The translations under genes and the position numbers were made by a program. From Dyella flagellata (GTDB lineage Bacteria; Pseudomonadota; Gammaproteobacteria; Xanthomonadales; Rhodanobacteraceae): 64,000 bases of DNA. Positions 26,180 to 36,552 of the stretch are shown in pieces. Where the stretch lies: positions 62,001 to 126,000 of the forward strand of contig NZ_BSOA01000013.1 of assembly GCF_030160275.1 (NCBI RefSeq). The letters run 5' to 3'. The number at the start of each line of letters is the position of its first letter. The stretch's first letter is position 1. The notes below the pieces were generated by a model. The model was not told the origin of the DNA. It ran no database searches and worked only from the letters and a program-made list of their open reading frames with translations.

Positions 26180-26472
26180 TAAGGAGCCTCTGATCTATTC
26201 CTACGTACCCGTCACCGCACTGTATGCGCGCCTCGCTTCGCCCCGTCGGCGAAGGCATACCGGGAGTATGTCTAGACGGCGGGGCGAAGCGAGGCGCGCA
26301 TACAGTGCGGCCCCAACCCTTTGAATTTTAATGACGGGGTGACGTCCAGAAGGCCCGCAGACCGTGCTGCGCGCCTTGCCAAGACGGCCAGTCTTCCCTG
26401 CGCCGCGCAGCACGGTCTGCGGGCCTTCTGGACGTCATGCCGGGCACGTAGGAATAGATCAGAGGCTCCTTA
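26180..26472. repeat. Nested inverted-repeat element between rsfS and rlmH
   Basis: The outer arms of 32 bp (26180-26211 and 26441-26472) are inverted copies with one mismatch. Inside are two long hairpins: arms 26215-26245 and 26280-26310 (31 bp, perfect) around a 34-nt loop, and arms 26341-26373 and 26404-26436 (33 bp, perfect) around a 30-nt loop that holds a further 5-bp stem. The right outer arm begins exactly with the rsfS stop codon and the left one ends 7 nt before the rlmH ATG. No transposase-size ORF is present. It may be a non-autonomous mobile element of MITE or composite palindromic type. Confidence 0.9.
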
Positions 26473-26859
26473 GCCCGTGGCTAGGGCAGCTTCGCCCTCG
26501 GCATCGCGGTCACCTACGGTCCACAGGCGCTCCAGGCCATAGAACTCGCGGATGCGCGGCAGCATCACGTGCACGATGACGTCGCCCAGATCCACCAGCA
26601 CCCACTCCGCTTCCTGTTCGCCTTCGACGCCCAGCGGCATCACGCCCGCCTGCTTGGCGAACCTGACCACTTCGTCGGCGATGGATTTGACGTGGCGTGC
26701 CGAGGTGCCGGAAGCAATCACGAGCAGGTCGGCGATGGAGGTTTTGCCGCGTACATCAATTTCCCGGATGTCCTTGGCCTTGAGATCCTCAAGGGCGGCA
26801 ATGACGGTCTTGCGCAGGGCAGCCGTGTGAACGGCTTTGGTATGACGAATGGTGGTCAA
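26470..26859 (-). CDS. rsfS: Ribosomal silencing factor RsfS
   Basis: The conserved protein starts at a TTG (26859) with GAGAGG 9 nt upstream and has 129 residues; the open frame extends further but upstream codons look non-coding. Family motifs are [39 protein letters not shown] and [24 protein letters not shown]. RsfS binds uL14 and blocks subunit joining in stationary phase or starvation. Its stop codon is the first triplet of the outer repeat arm that separates it from rlmH. Confidence 0.95.
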   Translation of the reverse strand: MTTIRHTKAVHTAALRKTVIAALEDLKAKDIREIDVRGKTSIADLLVIASGTSARHVKSIADEVVRFAKQAGVMPLGVEGEQEAEWVLVDLGDVIVHVMLPRIREFYGLERLWTVGDRDAEGEAALATG

Positions 26860-26975
26860 GAGTTGGGGCCTCTCAAGCGTATCAGCAGCGCTGGATCGCG
26901 CGAGTGCAGTATATCCGCCTTGGCCGCATGCCACGTCAAGCACCGGCCGCCATGGCCCTTGCGGGGGGCTTCCCC

Positions 26976-27626
26976 TCAGGATTTCAGCAATAACCGCCCG
27001 CCCATCAAGGCATTGGCGCCGATCACGATGGCCACGGCCAGTGCATGCATCAGCAGATCCGAGGCGGTGGCATCGAAGTTGTGGCAGATCTCCAGCAGGC
27101 AGGCGGAGGCCGCCGCGCTGGCCATTCCCACCAGCACCGCGGTAAGGACCGGGCGCAGCGGACAGGCGCGCCGCAGCAACCAGATCATCAGGCCGGACAG
27201 GGGAATGGAAAAGCTCAAGATGAAAACCAGGCAGTCGTTGGCGCCATGCCAGCCCATCAGCGGCATGCCCGGGATGTGGGCACGCAGGCAGCCCAGGCCG
27301 CTGGAGCCAATCCACAGCAGCGCGCTAGGCAGCGGCAGCCACGCCCATGCAGCCGATCGTCCGGGGACGGCAAGCATGAATGAGGCCAGCGCCGCGGTGA
27401 TTGCGGTGACCACCGCGCCACCGGCAGCTACACCCAGATCGGGAGCCGCCCCCCAGCGATGCAGCATGGTGCTTGCGCCATAACGCATGAACATCACCAC
27501 GGCGGCGGCCGCCACCACCAACAGCCAGCCGAGCGCACGCCGCCACGGCGGCGGCAGACGCCGTACCGGCGTCAGCTCCGCGCCGAGCGCGTCGATCAGG
27601 GCTTCATGGCGTGCCGAATCGGACAT
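26976..27626 (-). CDS. NrsF-type (DUF1109) membrane anti-sigma factor
   Basis: A 216-residue protein with a short cytoplasmic N terminus (about 30 residues) and six membrane segments, ending in [11 protein letters not shown]. This is the DUF1109/NrsF layout, known in Caulobacter to inhibit the ECF sigma factor SigF. It begins 5 nt after the sigma gene and shares its strand. Conserved Cys residues (for example in GLGCLRA and LLEICHN) are of the kind used for redox or metal sensing in this family. It probably holds the adjacent sigma factor at the inner membrane until stress. Confidence 0.87.
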   Translation of the reverse strand: MSDSARHEALIDALGAELTPVRRLPPPWRRALGWLLVVAAAAVVMFMRYGASTMLHRWGAAPDLGVAAGGAVVTAITAALASFMLAVPGRSAAWAWLPLPSALLWIGSSGLGCLRAHIPGMPLMGWHGANDCLVFILSFSIPLSGLMIWLLRRACPLRPVLTAVLVGMASAAASACLLEICHNFDATASDLLMHALAVAIVIGANALMGGRLLLKS

Positions 27627-27631
27627 CGTCT

Positions 27632-28300
27632 TCAGGATTCTCCGTGCAGGCGATCGCGCAGGGTTTTCAGTGCGCGATGCAAATTGACTTTCAACGCCCC
27701 GGTATTGCGCCCGGTGCTTTGCGCGGCCTCGGCCAGCGAACGCTCCTTCAGGCCCAGCTGCTCCACCGCCTCGCGCTGCCCCGGCGGCAGCGTCTCGATC
27801 GCTTTGCGCAGCAGCAGTGCATCCTGCGCACGCTCAGTGCCGGCGCTGGCGTCCTCGCGGTCGGCGTGCGTGTCGAGAGCGAATTCATCGTGCACTTCAC
27901 GCTGTTCGCGCCGTCCGTGACTGCGCAACAGGTCGATGGCGCGGCGCGCGGCAATGGCCGACAGCCATGCGTCATAGGATCGCAACGGATCGTAGGTATG
28001 CCGCACGCGATGCACGGTAAACAGGGTTTCCTGCACCACGTCATCCAGCGCGTCCACGGCGACGCCCTGCCTTCTGGCCACCGCGCGGATCAAGGCCACC
28101 GAGTCGTTCAGCACGCGCGTATAGGCGCGCTGGTCGCCCGCTTGCGCGGCGGCCATCCATGCTGCCCGCTGCCGGTCAGCCTGCTCGCTGGCGCTGGGGA
28201 TTTCGGTGGGCACGGCCTTGTCGCTGTCCAGCCTCCAGGATGAAGGCCGACTTAGTAGGACCCAGGGGCCGTCAAAGGTCAAGGATGAGGTGGCGGGCAT
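27632..28300 (-). CDS. ECF-type RNA polymerase sigma factor
   Basis: A sigma-70 family protein of up to 222 residues. Region 2 includes DDVVQETLFTVHRVRHTYDP and SYDAWLSAIAARRAIDLLR; region 4 has LPPGQREAVEQLGLKERSLAEAAQSTGRNTGALKVNLHRALK, a helix-turn-helix. The first 35 residues look non-conserved, so the true start may be downstream. Paired with the NrsF-type gene and divergent from the DipZ-like/MsrB pair across 128 nt, it likely directs an envelope oxidative-stress response that includes those two genes. The regulatory link is inferred. Confidence 0.9.
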   Translation of the reverse strand: MPATSSLTFDGPWVLLSRPSSWRLDSDKAVPTEIPSASEQADRQRAAWMAAAQAGDQRAYTRVLNDSVALIRAVARRQGVAVDALDDVVQETLFTVHRVRHTYDPLRSYDAWLSAIAARRAIDLLRSHGRREQREVHDEFALDTHADREDASAGTERAQDALLLRKAIETLPPGQREAVEQLGLKERSLAEAAQSTGRNTGALKVNLHRALKTLRDRLHGES

Positions 28301-28428
28301 GGCCGGCTAGCCGTTGGTTTCTATCAGCTCATTCGTCCACCATGCCGCTGCGGTTACTCGCCGGACGATAGGTAACCCAAGCGCCCGGACAGCGAATACC
28401 CTGGCAAGACCCAAGCTGAGAGCCGTCC

Positions 28429-30153
28429 ATGCTTCTACTGATCCTCGCTTTCTTCGGCGGCATCGTGACCATTCTCAGTCCGTGCATCCTGCCGGTGCTG
28501 CCGTTCGTTTTTGCGCGCGCCGACCGGCCGTTCGCACGCAATGGTCTGCCGATGCTGATCGCCATGGCCGTCACGTTCGCACTGGTCGCCACACTGGCGG
28601 CAGTGGGCGGTGGATGGGCCGTGCATGCCAATCAATATGGGCGCTACATCGCCATGGCCGCGTTCGCCGTGGTCGGCATTGCATTCCTGGTGCCCCGGTT
28701 TTCCGATTGGATCAGCCATCCGTTCGTCGCCGTCGGTAACCGGCTCACTGAAAAGGCCGACGCCAAGCCGGACTCACCATGGTCCGCCGCGGCGCTGGGC
28801 ATCGCCACCGGCCTGCTATGGGCGCCATGCGCGGGGCCGATACTCGGCTTGTTGCTGACCGGCGCAGCCTTGCAGGGCGCCAGCCTGGAAACGTCTTTGC
28901 TGCTGCTTACCTACGCCTGCGGCGCTGCCCTGCCACTTGCGATCGTACTGTTGGCTGGCGGCCGCATGTTCGCGCTGATGAAGCGCTCGCTAGGGGCCAG
29001 CGAGTGGTTGCGCCGCGGCCTGGGCGTGTTGGTCCTGGCAGGCGTGGCCGCGATCGCGTTGGGGGCGGATACTGGTTTGCTTACCCGCGTTTCATTGGCC
29101 AGCAGCAACGCCATCGAACAAAAGCTGATCGATGCTGTGCGTCCAGCCCCGGTGCAAGCCGCAACCGTGCCCAGGGCCGACGAATCTTTTCCGGTGGAAG
29201 GCGAACTGCCTTCGCTGTCCGGCGCCACCCAATGGTTCAACAGCGCACCGCTGACGCCCGCAGCGCTGCGCGGCAAAGTGGTGCTGGTCGATTTCTGGAC
29301 CTATTCCTGCATCAACTGCATCCGCTCGCTGCCGTACGTGAATGCCTGGGCGCAGAAATATCGCGATTACGGGCTGGTAGTTATCGGCGTGCACGCACCG
29401 GAATTCGCCTTCGAGAAAGATCCCGCCAATGTCGCCAAGGCGATCAAGGATTTCCATATTTCGTATCCGGTGGCGATGGACAACGACTACGCGATCTGGA
29501 AAGGCTTCAACAACGAATACTGGCCAGCGCATTACTTCATCGATGCGCATGGACAGATCCGCGCCCATCATTTCGGCGAAGGCGACTATCCCGGTAGCGA
29601 AGATGTGATCCGCCGCCTGCTGAGCGAAGCCGGACACAAGAACCTGCCGGAAGGCTACGTGCAACCGGGCGCATCCGGGGCTGAGGCGGCATTCTCGGGC
29701 GACATGCAGCGCTCGCCGGAAACCTATGTGGGCTACGCGCGCAGCCTAGGTTTTGCCAGTGGTTACATTGCGCATGACGATGGCTTCCAGTACCAAACCC
29801 GAGGTGCGCTCGCTATCAATCAATGGAGCCTGGAAGGTACCTGGACGGTATATGCCCAGGACGCCATGCTCAACCAGCGTAACGGCAGCGTGATCTACCG
29901 TTTCCGCGGACGTGACCTGCATCTGGTGCTCGGGCCGGGCAAAAACGGCAAACCGGTCCGCTTCCGCGTCACGCTCGATGGCAAGGCACCGGGTGATGAC
30001 CATGGCGCGGATATTGATGCCGATGGCAACGGTGTCGTCGACGGGCAACGCCTATACCAATTGGTGCGCCAGGCGCATGGTACTGGTGCGCGGACCTTCA
30101 AGATCACTTTCCTCGCTCCGGACGTTCACGTTTACGCATTCACGTTTGGCTGA
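28429..30153 (+). CDS. DipZ-like fusion: CcdA membrane domain plus thioredoxin-like domain
   Basis: A 574-residue thiol-electron carrier. The N-terminal 230 residues form a CcdA/DsbD-type membrane domain with two Cys in SPCILP and WAPCAGP, which pass reducing power across the inner membrane. A TlpA/thioredoxin-like domain follows with the CINC active site (DFWTYSCINCIRSLPY). The C-terminal 180 residues match the DipZ C-terminal beta domain. It is followed after 29 nt by msrB, which suggests it supplies electrons for periplasmic methionine sulfoxide repair. Divergence from the ECF/NrsF pair supports stress control. Confidence 0.92.
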   Translation: MLLLILAFFGGIVTILSPCILPVLPFVFARADRPFARNGLPMLIAMAVTFALVATLAAVGGGWAVHANQYGRYIAMAAFAVVGIAFLVPRFSDWISHPFVAVGNRLTEKADAKPDSPWSAAALGIATGLLWAPCAGPILGLLLTGAALQGASLETSLLLLTYACGAALPLAIVLLAGGRMFALMKRSLGASEWLRRGLGVLVLAGVAAIALGADTGLLTRVSLASSNAIEQKLIDAVRPAPVQAATVPRADESFPVEGELPSLSGATQWFNSAPLTPAALRGKVVLVDFWTYSCINCIRSLPYVNAWAQKYRDYGLVVIGVHAPEFAFEKDPANVAKAIKDFHISYPVAMDNDYAIWKGFNNEYWPAHYFIDAHGQIRAHHFGEGDYPGSEDVIRRLLSEAGHKNLPEGYVQPGASGAEAAFSGDMQRSPETYVGYARSLGFASGYIAHDDGFQYQTRGALAINQWSLEGTWTVYAQDAMLNQRNGSVIYRFRGRDLHLVLGPGKNGKPVRFRVTLDGKAPGDDHGADIDADGNGVVDGQRLYQLVRQAHGTGARTFKITFLAPDVHVYAFTFG

Positions 30154-30182
30154 GTGCAGCGCCATAACTACGGGAGACTGGC

Positions 30183-30806
30183 ATGACATACGCGTTCGAT
30201 GACAAGACGATGGAGCGTCGGCGATTCCTGTTCGCTCTGTTTGGCGGTGGCACAGCGGTAGCACTGGGTGGCTGGGCGGCCGTTCGGCTGATGGGCCGCA
30301 AAGGCGGCGGCGCGATGGCGGCGACTAGCGCTGCTGCCAACGCTCCATCGCAGATCGTGCAGCTGGAATGTTTCGCGGAAGAGGACGGCCGTGACCTGGG
30401 CATGTGCGACGTGCGCAAACTGGTGCTCACCGATGCGCAATGGCATCAACGCCTCTCCGACCCGGCCTTCAACGTGCTACGCCGCGCCGGTACGGAAATG
30501 GCATTCAGCGGCCCGCACGAAAAGCCAAACCATAAGGGCATGTATCGTTGCGCCGGTTGCGATACGGCACTGTTCAACGCCAGCACGCAATTCGATTCCG
30601 GCACCGGCTGGCCAAGCTTCTGGCAGCCGATCGCCAAACGCAACGTGATCGAGAATCGTGACAACAGCTATGGCATGGAACGCATCGCGGTGAGCTGTGC
30701 GGGATGCGACGGCCATCTGGGGCATGTGTTCGATGACGGTCCGCCGCCAACGGGTTTGCGTTATTGCATGAATTCGGTGGCGATGCGATTTGTGGCCATC
30801 GCGTGA
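30183..30806 (+). CDS. msrB: Exported peptide-methionine (R)-S-oxide reductase
   Basis: A 207-residue MsrB with a Tat-like signal (RRRFLF then a hydrophobic stretch, residues 14-36), so it should act in the periplasm. The SelR domain is complete: two zinc-type CAGC pairs, GTGWPSFW, HLGHVFDDGP and the catalytic Cys in LRYCMNS. It reduces methionine-R-sulfoxide in proteins. GGGAGA precedes the ATG. It forms a pair with the DipZ-like gene, which can provide the electrons. Symbol given on domain identity; an exported paralogue name may be preferred. Confidence 0.93.
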   Translation: MTYAFDDKTMERRRFLFALFGGGTAVALGGWAAVRLMGRKGGGAMAATSAAANAPSQIVQLECFAEEDGRDLGMCDVRKLVLTDAQWHQRLSDPAFNVLRRAGTEMAFSGPHEKPNHKGMYRCAGCDTALFNASTQFDSGTGWPSFWQPIAKRNVIENRDNSYGMERIAVSCAGCDGHLGHVFDDGPPPTGLRYCMNSVAMRFVAIA

Positions 30807-30822
30807 GCTGACGCTGGCCATC

Positions 30823-30895
30823 GTAGGCTGGGATGACAATCCCAGCATTGCCATGCATGCATATATCGCGATGCTGGGATTGCCATCCCAGCCTA
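30823..30895. repeat. Dispersed palindromic repeat, double copy
   Basis: Two 25-bp palindromes built on GGCTGGGATG / CAATCCCAGC (30824-30848 and 30871-30895) face each other, so the whole 72 bp is one large inverted repeat with one mismatch. It lies between msrB and nadD, which converge here, and its last bases overlap the nadD stop codon. Related copies occur near 35.9, 40.5, 48.3, 50.7 and 61.7 kb. Confidence 0.85.
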
Positions 30896-31528
30896 AGTTA
30901 CGCGATATGGTGCCAACAACATCGGATCATCAAACAACCCCGCCGGCAGCAAATAGCGCGGATCACGCCCCGCCGCCAGCAACTCGCGAATGCGCGTCGC
31001 GGAAACCTCCAACGGCGTCACCGCCAACTCGATCAGCTTACCTGCCGCTTGCGCTCGAATCACGCCCGGATCATCCGTACGCCGCGCAGCCACCGCACAC
31101 TCCACTTCCGCCGGAATACATGCGTCGATGCCCGGGCGGTTGATCACGCCAATATGCGCGACACCAAATAGCTCGCGCCAGCGATGCCAGCTGCGTAATC
31201 CCGCGAACGCATCCGCGCCAAGCAGCAGCACCAGCGGCCGCTCACCAGCTTCCTGGCGTAACTCTGCGAGCGTATCGAAGGTATAGGACGGCCCACCGCG
31301 TTCCAGTTCGCGCGTATCCAGCGTAAGGCGCGATTGACCGCGCAAGGCCGCGCGCAGCATATCCACACGCTGCGCCGCGGTGGCCGTTGGCGGCGGCCGG
31401 TGCGGTGGAACGTTGGCGGGCATCAGGCGCACTTCCGCATCGAGCAGTTCGGAAGCTTCCCAGGCCACGCTGAGGTGGCCGATATGGATCGGGTCGAAGG
31501 TGCCGCCAAAGAGGGCGAGCGGTCGCAT
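30893..31528 (-). CDS. nadD: Nicotinate-mononucleotide adenylyltransferase
   Basis: A 211-residue NadD. The nucleotidyltransferase motif GGTFDPIHIGHL is at the N terminus, PPHR follows, GADAFAGLRSWHRW lies in the middle, and the ISSTxxR-type motif appears as VSATRIRELLAAG near the C terminus. It makes deamido-NAD from nicotinate mononucleotide and ATP. It is the last gene of a leuS-lptE-holA-nadD run (12 nt after holA); its usual follower rsfS is displaced by about 4 kb. Confidence 0.96.
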   Translation of the reverse strand: MRPLALFGGTFDPIHIGHLSVAWEASELLDAEVRLMPANVPPHRPPPTATAAQRVDMLRAALRGQSRLTLDTRELERGGPSYTFDTLAELRQEAGERPLVLLLGADAFAGLRSWHRWRELFGVAHIGVINRPGIDACIPAEVECAVAARRTDDPGVIRAQAAGKLIELAVTPLEVSATRIRELLAAGRDPRYLLPAGLFDDPMLLAPYRVT

Positions 31529-31540
31529 GGTTCTTCTCGC

Positions 31541-32551
31541 TTATATGAGCGCTTGCGCCGCGCGCGGCTCGGCGATCGCCGCAATCAGGCGCTGCGTTTC
31601 CAGCCAGGCATCACCGGCCTCACGGCCCTTGGCGATGCGGTCGATGCGTGCCGCGCGTGCCAGGCATTGCATCCAATGTTCGCGCGGTGCACGACGCAAT
31701 GCCTTGCGGAACAATTGCTCGCGCGCCGGCCACAAACGTTCCGCCCGTACCTGTGCGGCGAAATCCTGCGCATTGGCCAGGCGCAACGCCAACTGCAACT
31801 GATTCACCAGCCAGCCCATCAGCGCGATCAGCTCGTCGCCTTCCGCGTGCAGGCCTTCGAGGATGCGCAGCGCACGCGCGCCGTCGCCGCCCAGCGCGGC
31901 ATCGGTGAGCTTGAAGGCGTCATAACGAGCGCTGTCGGCAACCAGATCTTCCATCTGCGCCGCATCGATCTTGCCTTGCCCGTGCAGGACTGCCAGCTTG
32001 TCGACTTCCTGGGCCGCCGCAAGCAGGTTGCCTTCCACCCGCTCGGCCAGCAGGGCCACGGCATCGGATGTCGCCGCGAGCCCACGCGAAGCGAGGCGGG
32101 CGCCGACCCAGGCCACCCATTCGTTCGGGCGCGGTGCGTTGAAAACGACCAGACAACCCGTGCCGTCGACCTGCTTCGTCCAAGCGCCCTCGTGCTTGTT
32201 GCTCCATTCGACCGCGGTGATCAGCAAGCTCACATCCGGTGGCGGATTGGCACAGAACTCGGTGATCGCCTTGGCACCTTCCACGCCCGGCCGCCCGGTA
32301 GGCAGGCGCAGGTCGAGCAGGCGGCGGGATGCGAACAGCGACATGCCTGCCGCCGCACGCGCCAATTCATCCCAATCGAAATGCGCGCCCACGTCGAGCA
32401 CCTGACGCTCGCTGTAGTCGAGCTTGCGGGCTTGCGCGCGTAAGGCATCGGCAGCTTCAAGCACCAGCAATTCTTCCCCTGCCAACAGGTAGACCGGGCT
32501 GAGGCGATCCGCAGCCAGCGCCTTCTGCCACTGGGCGTGATTGAGCGGCAT
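31541..32551 (-). CDS. holA: DNA polymerase III subunit delta
   Basis: A 336-residue delta subunit of the clamp loader. It starts with LSPVYLLAGEELLVLEAADALR, the HolA N-terminal signature, and carries SLLITAVEWSNK and LAERVEGNLLAAAQEVDKLAVL, the conserved core of the AAA-like domain; the collar domain follows. It opens the beta sliding clamp during loading. The gene is 25 nt downstream of lptE and 12 nt upstream of nadD, the standard gammaproteobacterial arrangement. Confidence 0.96.
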   Translation of the reverse strand: MPLNHAQWQKALAADRLSPVYLLAGEELLVLEAADALRAQARKLDYSERQVLDVGAHFDWDELARAAAGMSLFASRRLLDLRLPTGRPGVEGAKAITEFCANPPPDVSLLITAVEWSNKHEGAWTKQVDGTGCLVVFNAPRPNEWVAWVGARLASRGLAATSDAVALLAERVEGNLLAAAQEVDKLAVLHGQGKIDAAQMEDLVADSARYDAFKLTDAALGGDGARALRILEGLHAEGDELIALMGWLVNQLQLALRLANAQDFAAQVRAERLWPAREQLFRKALRRAPREHWMQCLARAARIDRIAKGREAGDAWLETQRLIAAIAEPRAAQALI

Positions 32552-32576
32552 GGTCTTTAGCCTGCTGCTTAAGTTC

Positions 32577-33170
32577 TCAATTGCCGACCGGCGCCGACAT
32601 GGCCTGCGGCGGCGGCTGGGTGCTGCTCGCGTTGGCCGGCATGGGGCCGACCGCCTTGGCCGCCGCAGCCTCGCCGTTGCGCGCCACAGCCTGCAGGCGG
32701 AACAGCATGGCCTGGATGGCGTCGTCGGTCAGGCTGCCCTCGATCTGTTCCATCTGCGATTGCGTACCCACCGGCTGGCTGGCGTCATAGCTGAATTCGC
32801 GCTGCAGCTCGAACGACTGCAGTGGCGCGATCACCTTGCCTTGCGGATCGGTCGCGGAGAACGCCACATGGAGGCGCACGGCAAATTCCGTCACCTGCGC
32901 CGCACCGTTGATGGTAAGCGATTGCACGGTGAAGTTCTGCGCCGGCACGTGCAGTTCGGCAATATCAGGGCCGGACTCGTCTTCCAGCGTGACATTGGAG
33001 GCGAGCAAGGCACGCACCAGTTTGCGCTGGAAATCTCCGCCACCGCTGACTGTCAGATGCACGCGCTGCATGCCCTTGGGCATGTCGGCGCTGCCACGCA
33101 GGTGGAAGCCGCAGGCCGCCAGGGCGAGCATGGGCAACAGCGCGATCAGTTTCAGCATGCGGTGGTTCAT
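32577..33170 (-). CDS. lptE: LPS-assembly lipoprotein LptE
   Basis: A 197-residue outer-membrane lipoprotein. The signal peptide ends in the lipobox LAAC (about Cys20), followed by GFHLRG, the hallmark start of mature LptE. It plugs the LptD barrel and helps deliver LPS to the cell surface. The start lies 4 nt after the leuS stop with AGGA overlapping the leuS end. The C-terminal tail is Pro/Ala/Gln-rich and probably disordered. Confidence 0.94.
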   Translation of the reverse strand: MNHRMLKLIALLPMLALAACGFHLRGSADMPKGMQRVHLTVSGGGDFQRKLVRALLASNVTLEDESGPDIAELHVPAQNFTVQSLTINGAAQVTEFAVRLHVAFSATDPQGKVIAPLQSFELQREFSYDASQPVGTQSQMEQIEGSLTDDAIQAMLFRLQAVARNGEAAAAKAVGPMPANASSTQPPPQAMSAPVGN

Positions 33171-33174
33171 GAAC

Positions 33175-35877
<2,703 letters not shown>

Positions 35878-35910
35878 CTAGCAGAAATGACCATCGGGCT
35901 TGAGCACCGC

Positions 35911-35937
35911 GATGCTGGGATGGTCATCCCAACCTAC
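35911..35937. repeat. Dispersed palindromic repeat, single copy
   Basis: One imperfect palindrome of the same family as at 30.8 kb (ATGCTGGGATGGTCATCCCAA..), in the 132-nt gap between pqiC and leuS. It could form a stem on either transcript; no T-run follows. Confidence 0.75.
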
Positions 35938-35940
35938 GCG

Positions 35941-36552
35941 TCACCGGCCGGGACATGCGGGCACGCGCCCGTCCGCCATGGCCGGCGCCACGCCGGCAAT
36001 CTGCCCGGCCAGGGTCGCCAGCGCCTGCTGATGCCCGGCCACCAGGCCGGCATAGCCCTGGCCCGCGCTTTCGTTGACGCGGCTGCTGCAGGTGAGCACG
36101 GCCTGGCTGCTGAGCTCGCGGATCGTCCAGGTTGCATCGATCAACGCGTAGTTACCCGGTGCGGAATCGAAGCGGCGCAGGTCGACCTTGATGCGCAACA
36201 CCGGCTTGCCGTGCGTGGGGGCGGTGCCACTGATGTCCTGCGCATGGGTGCGTAGCGCCAGCTCGGCCGCCAAGGCGCCACGTACTTCGTCCGCCAGCGG
36301 CGCGGCCCAGCGTTCGCCGTTGAGCAGGGTTACTGCCTGGCCGCCCTGGCGCACCACCAATTGCGGCACGTCATCCTGGGCTGGGACGACCACCGGCATC
36401 AGCTCGAACTGGAAGTTCGCCGGCGGCACCGCGGTTTCGGCTTGCGCGCTGTCAGGCGCCGACAGCAAGGTGTAGTAGTGGATGGGCGCCGATGCGCAAG
36501 CCGCCAGCGCTGCTGCGCCGCATGCCGCGATCAGTTGTCGCATACGAATCAT
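35941..36552 (-). CDS. pqiC: PqiC-type ABC-transport auxiliary lipoprotein
   Basis: A 203-residue lipoprotein (lipobox ALAAC, about Cys19) of the ABC_trans_aux/PqiC family: HYYTLLSAP near the mature N terminus and a central SRVNES region are typical. PqiC is the outer-membrane partner of the PqiB tube. The start overlaps the pqiB stop as ATGA. Symbol assigned from family resemblance plus position at the end of the pqiA-pqiA-pqiB operon. Confidence 0.85.
   Translation of the reverse strand: MIRMRQLIAACGAAALAACASAPIHYYTLLSAPDSAQAETAVPPANFQFELMPVVVPAQDDVPQLVVRQGGQAVTLLNGERWAAPLADEVRGALAAELALRTHAQDISGTAPTHGKPVLRIKVDLRRFDSAPGNYALIDATWTIRELSSQAVLTCSSRVNESAGQGYAGLVAGHQQALATLAGQIAGVAPAMADGRVPACPGR

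Noticed and set aside
26201-26413. Short frames inside the nested inverted repeat
   Set aside because: They repeat the same peptide because the hairpin arms are inverted copies; no RBS. Treated as part of the repeat element.
30823-30895. CRISPR-like repeat
   Set aside because: Only two inverted copies with no regular spacers or cas genes; it is a palindromic intergenic repeat.
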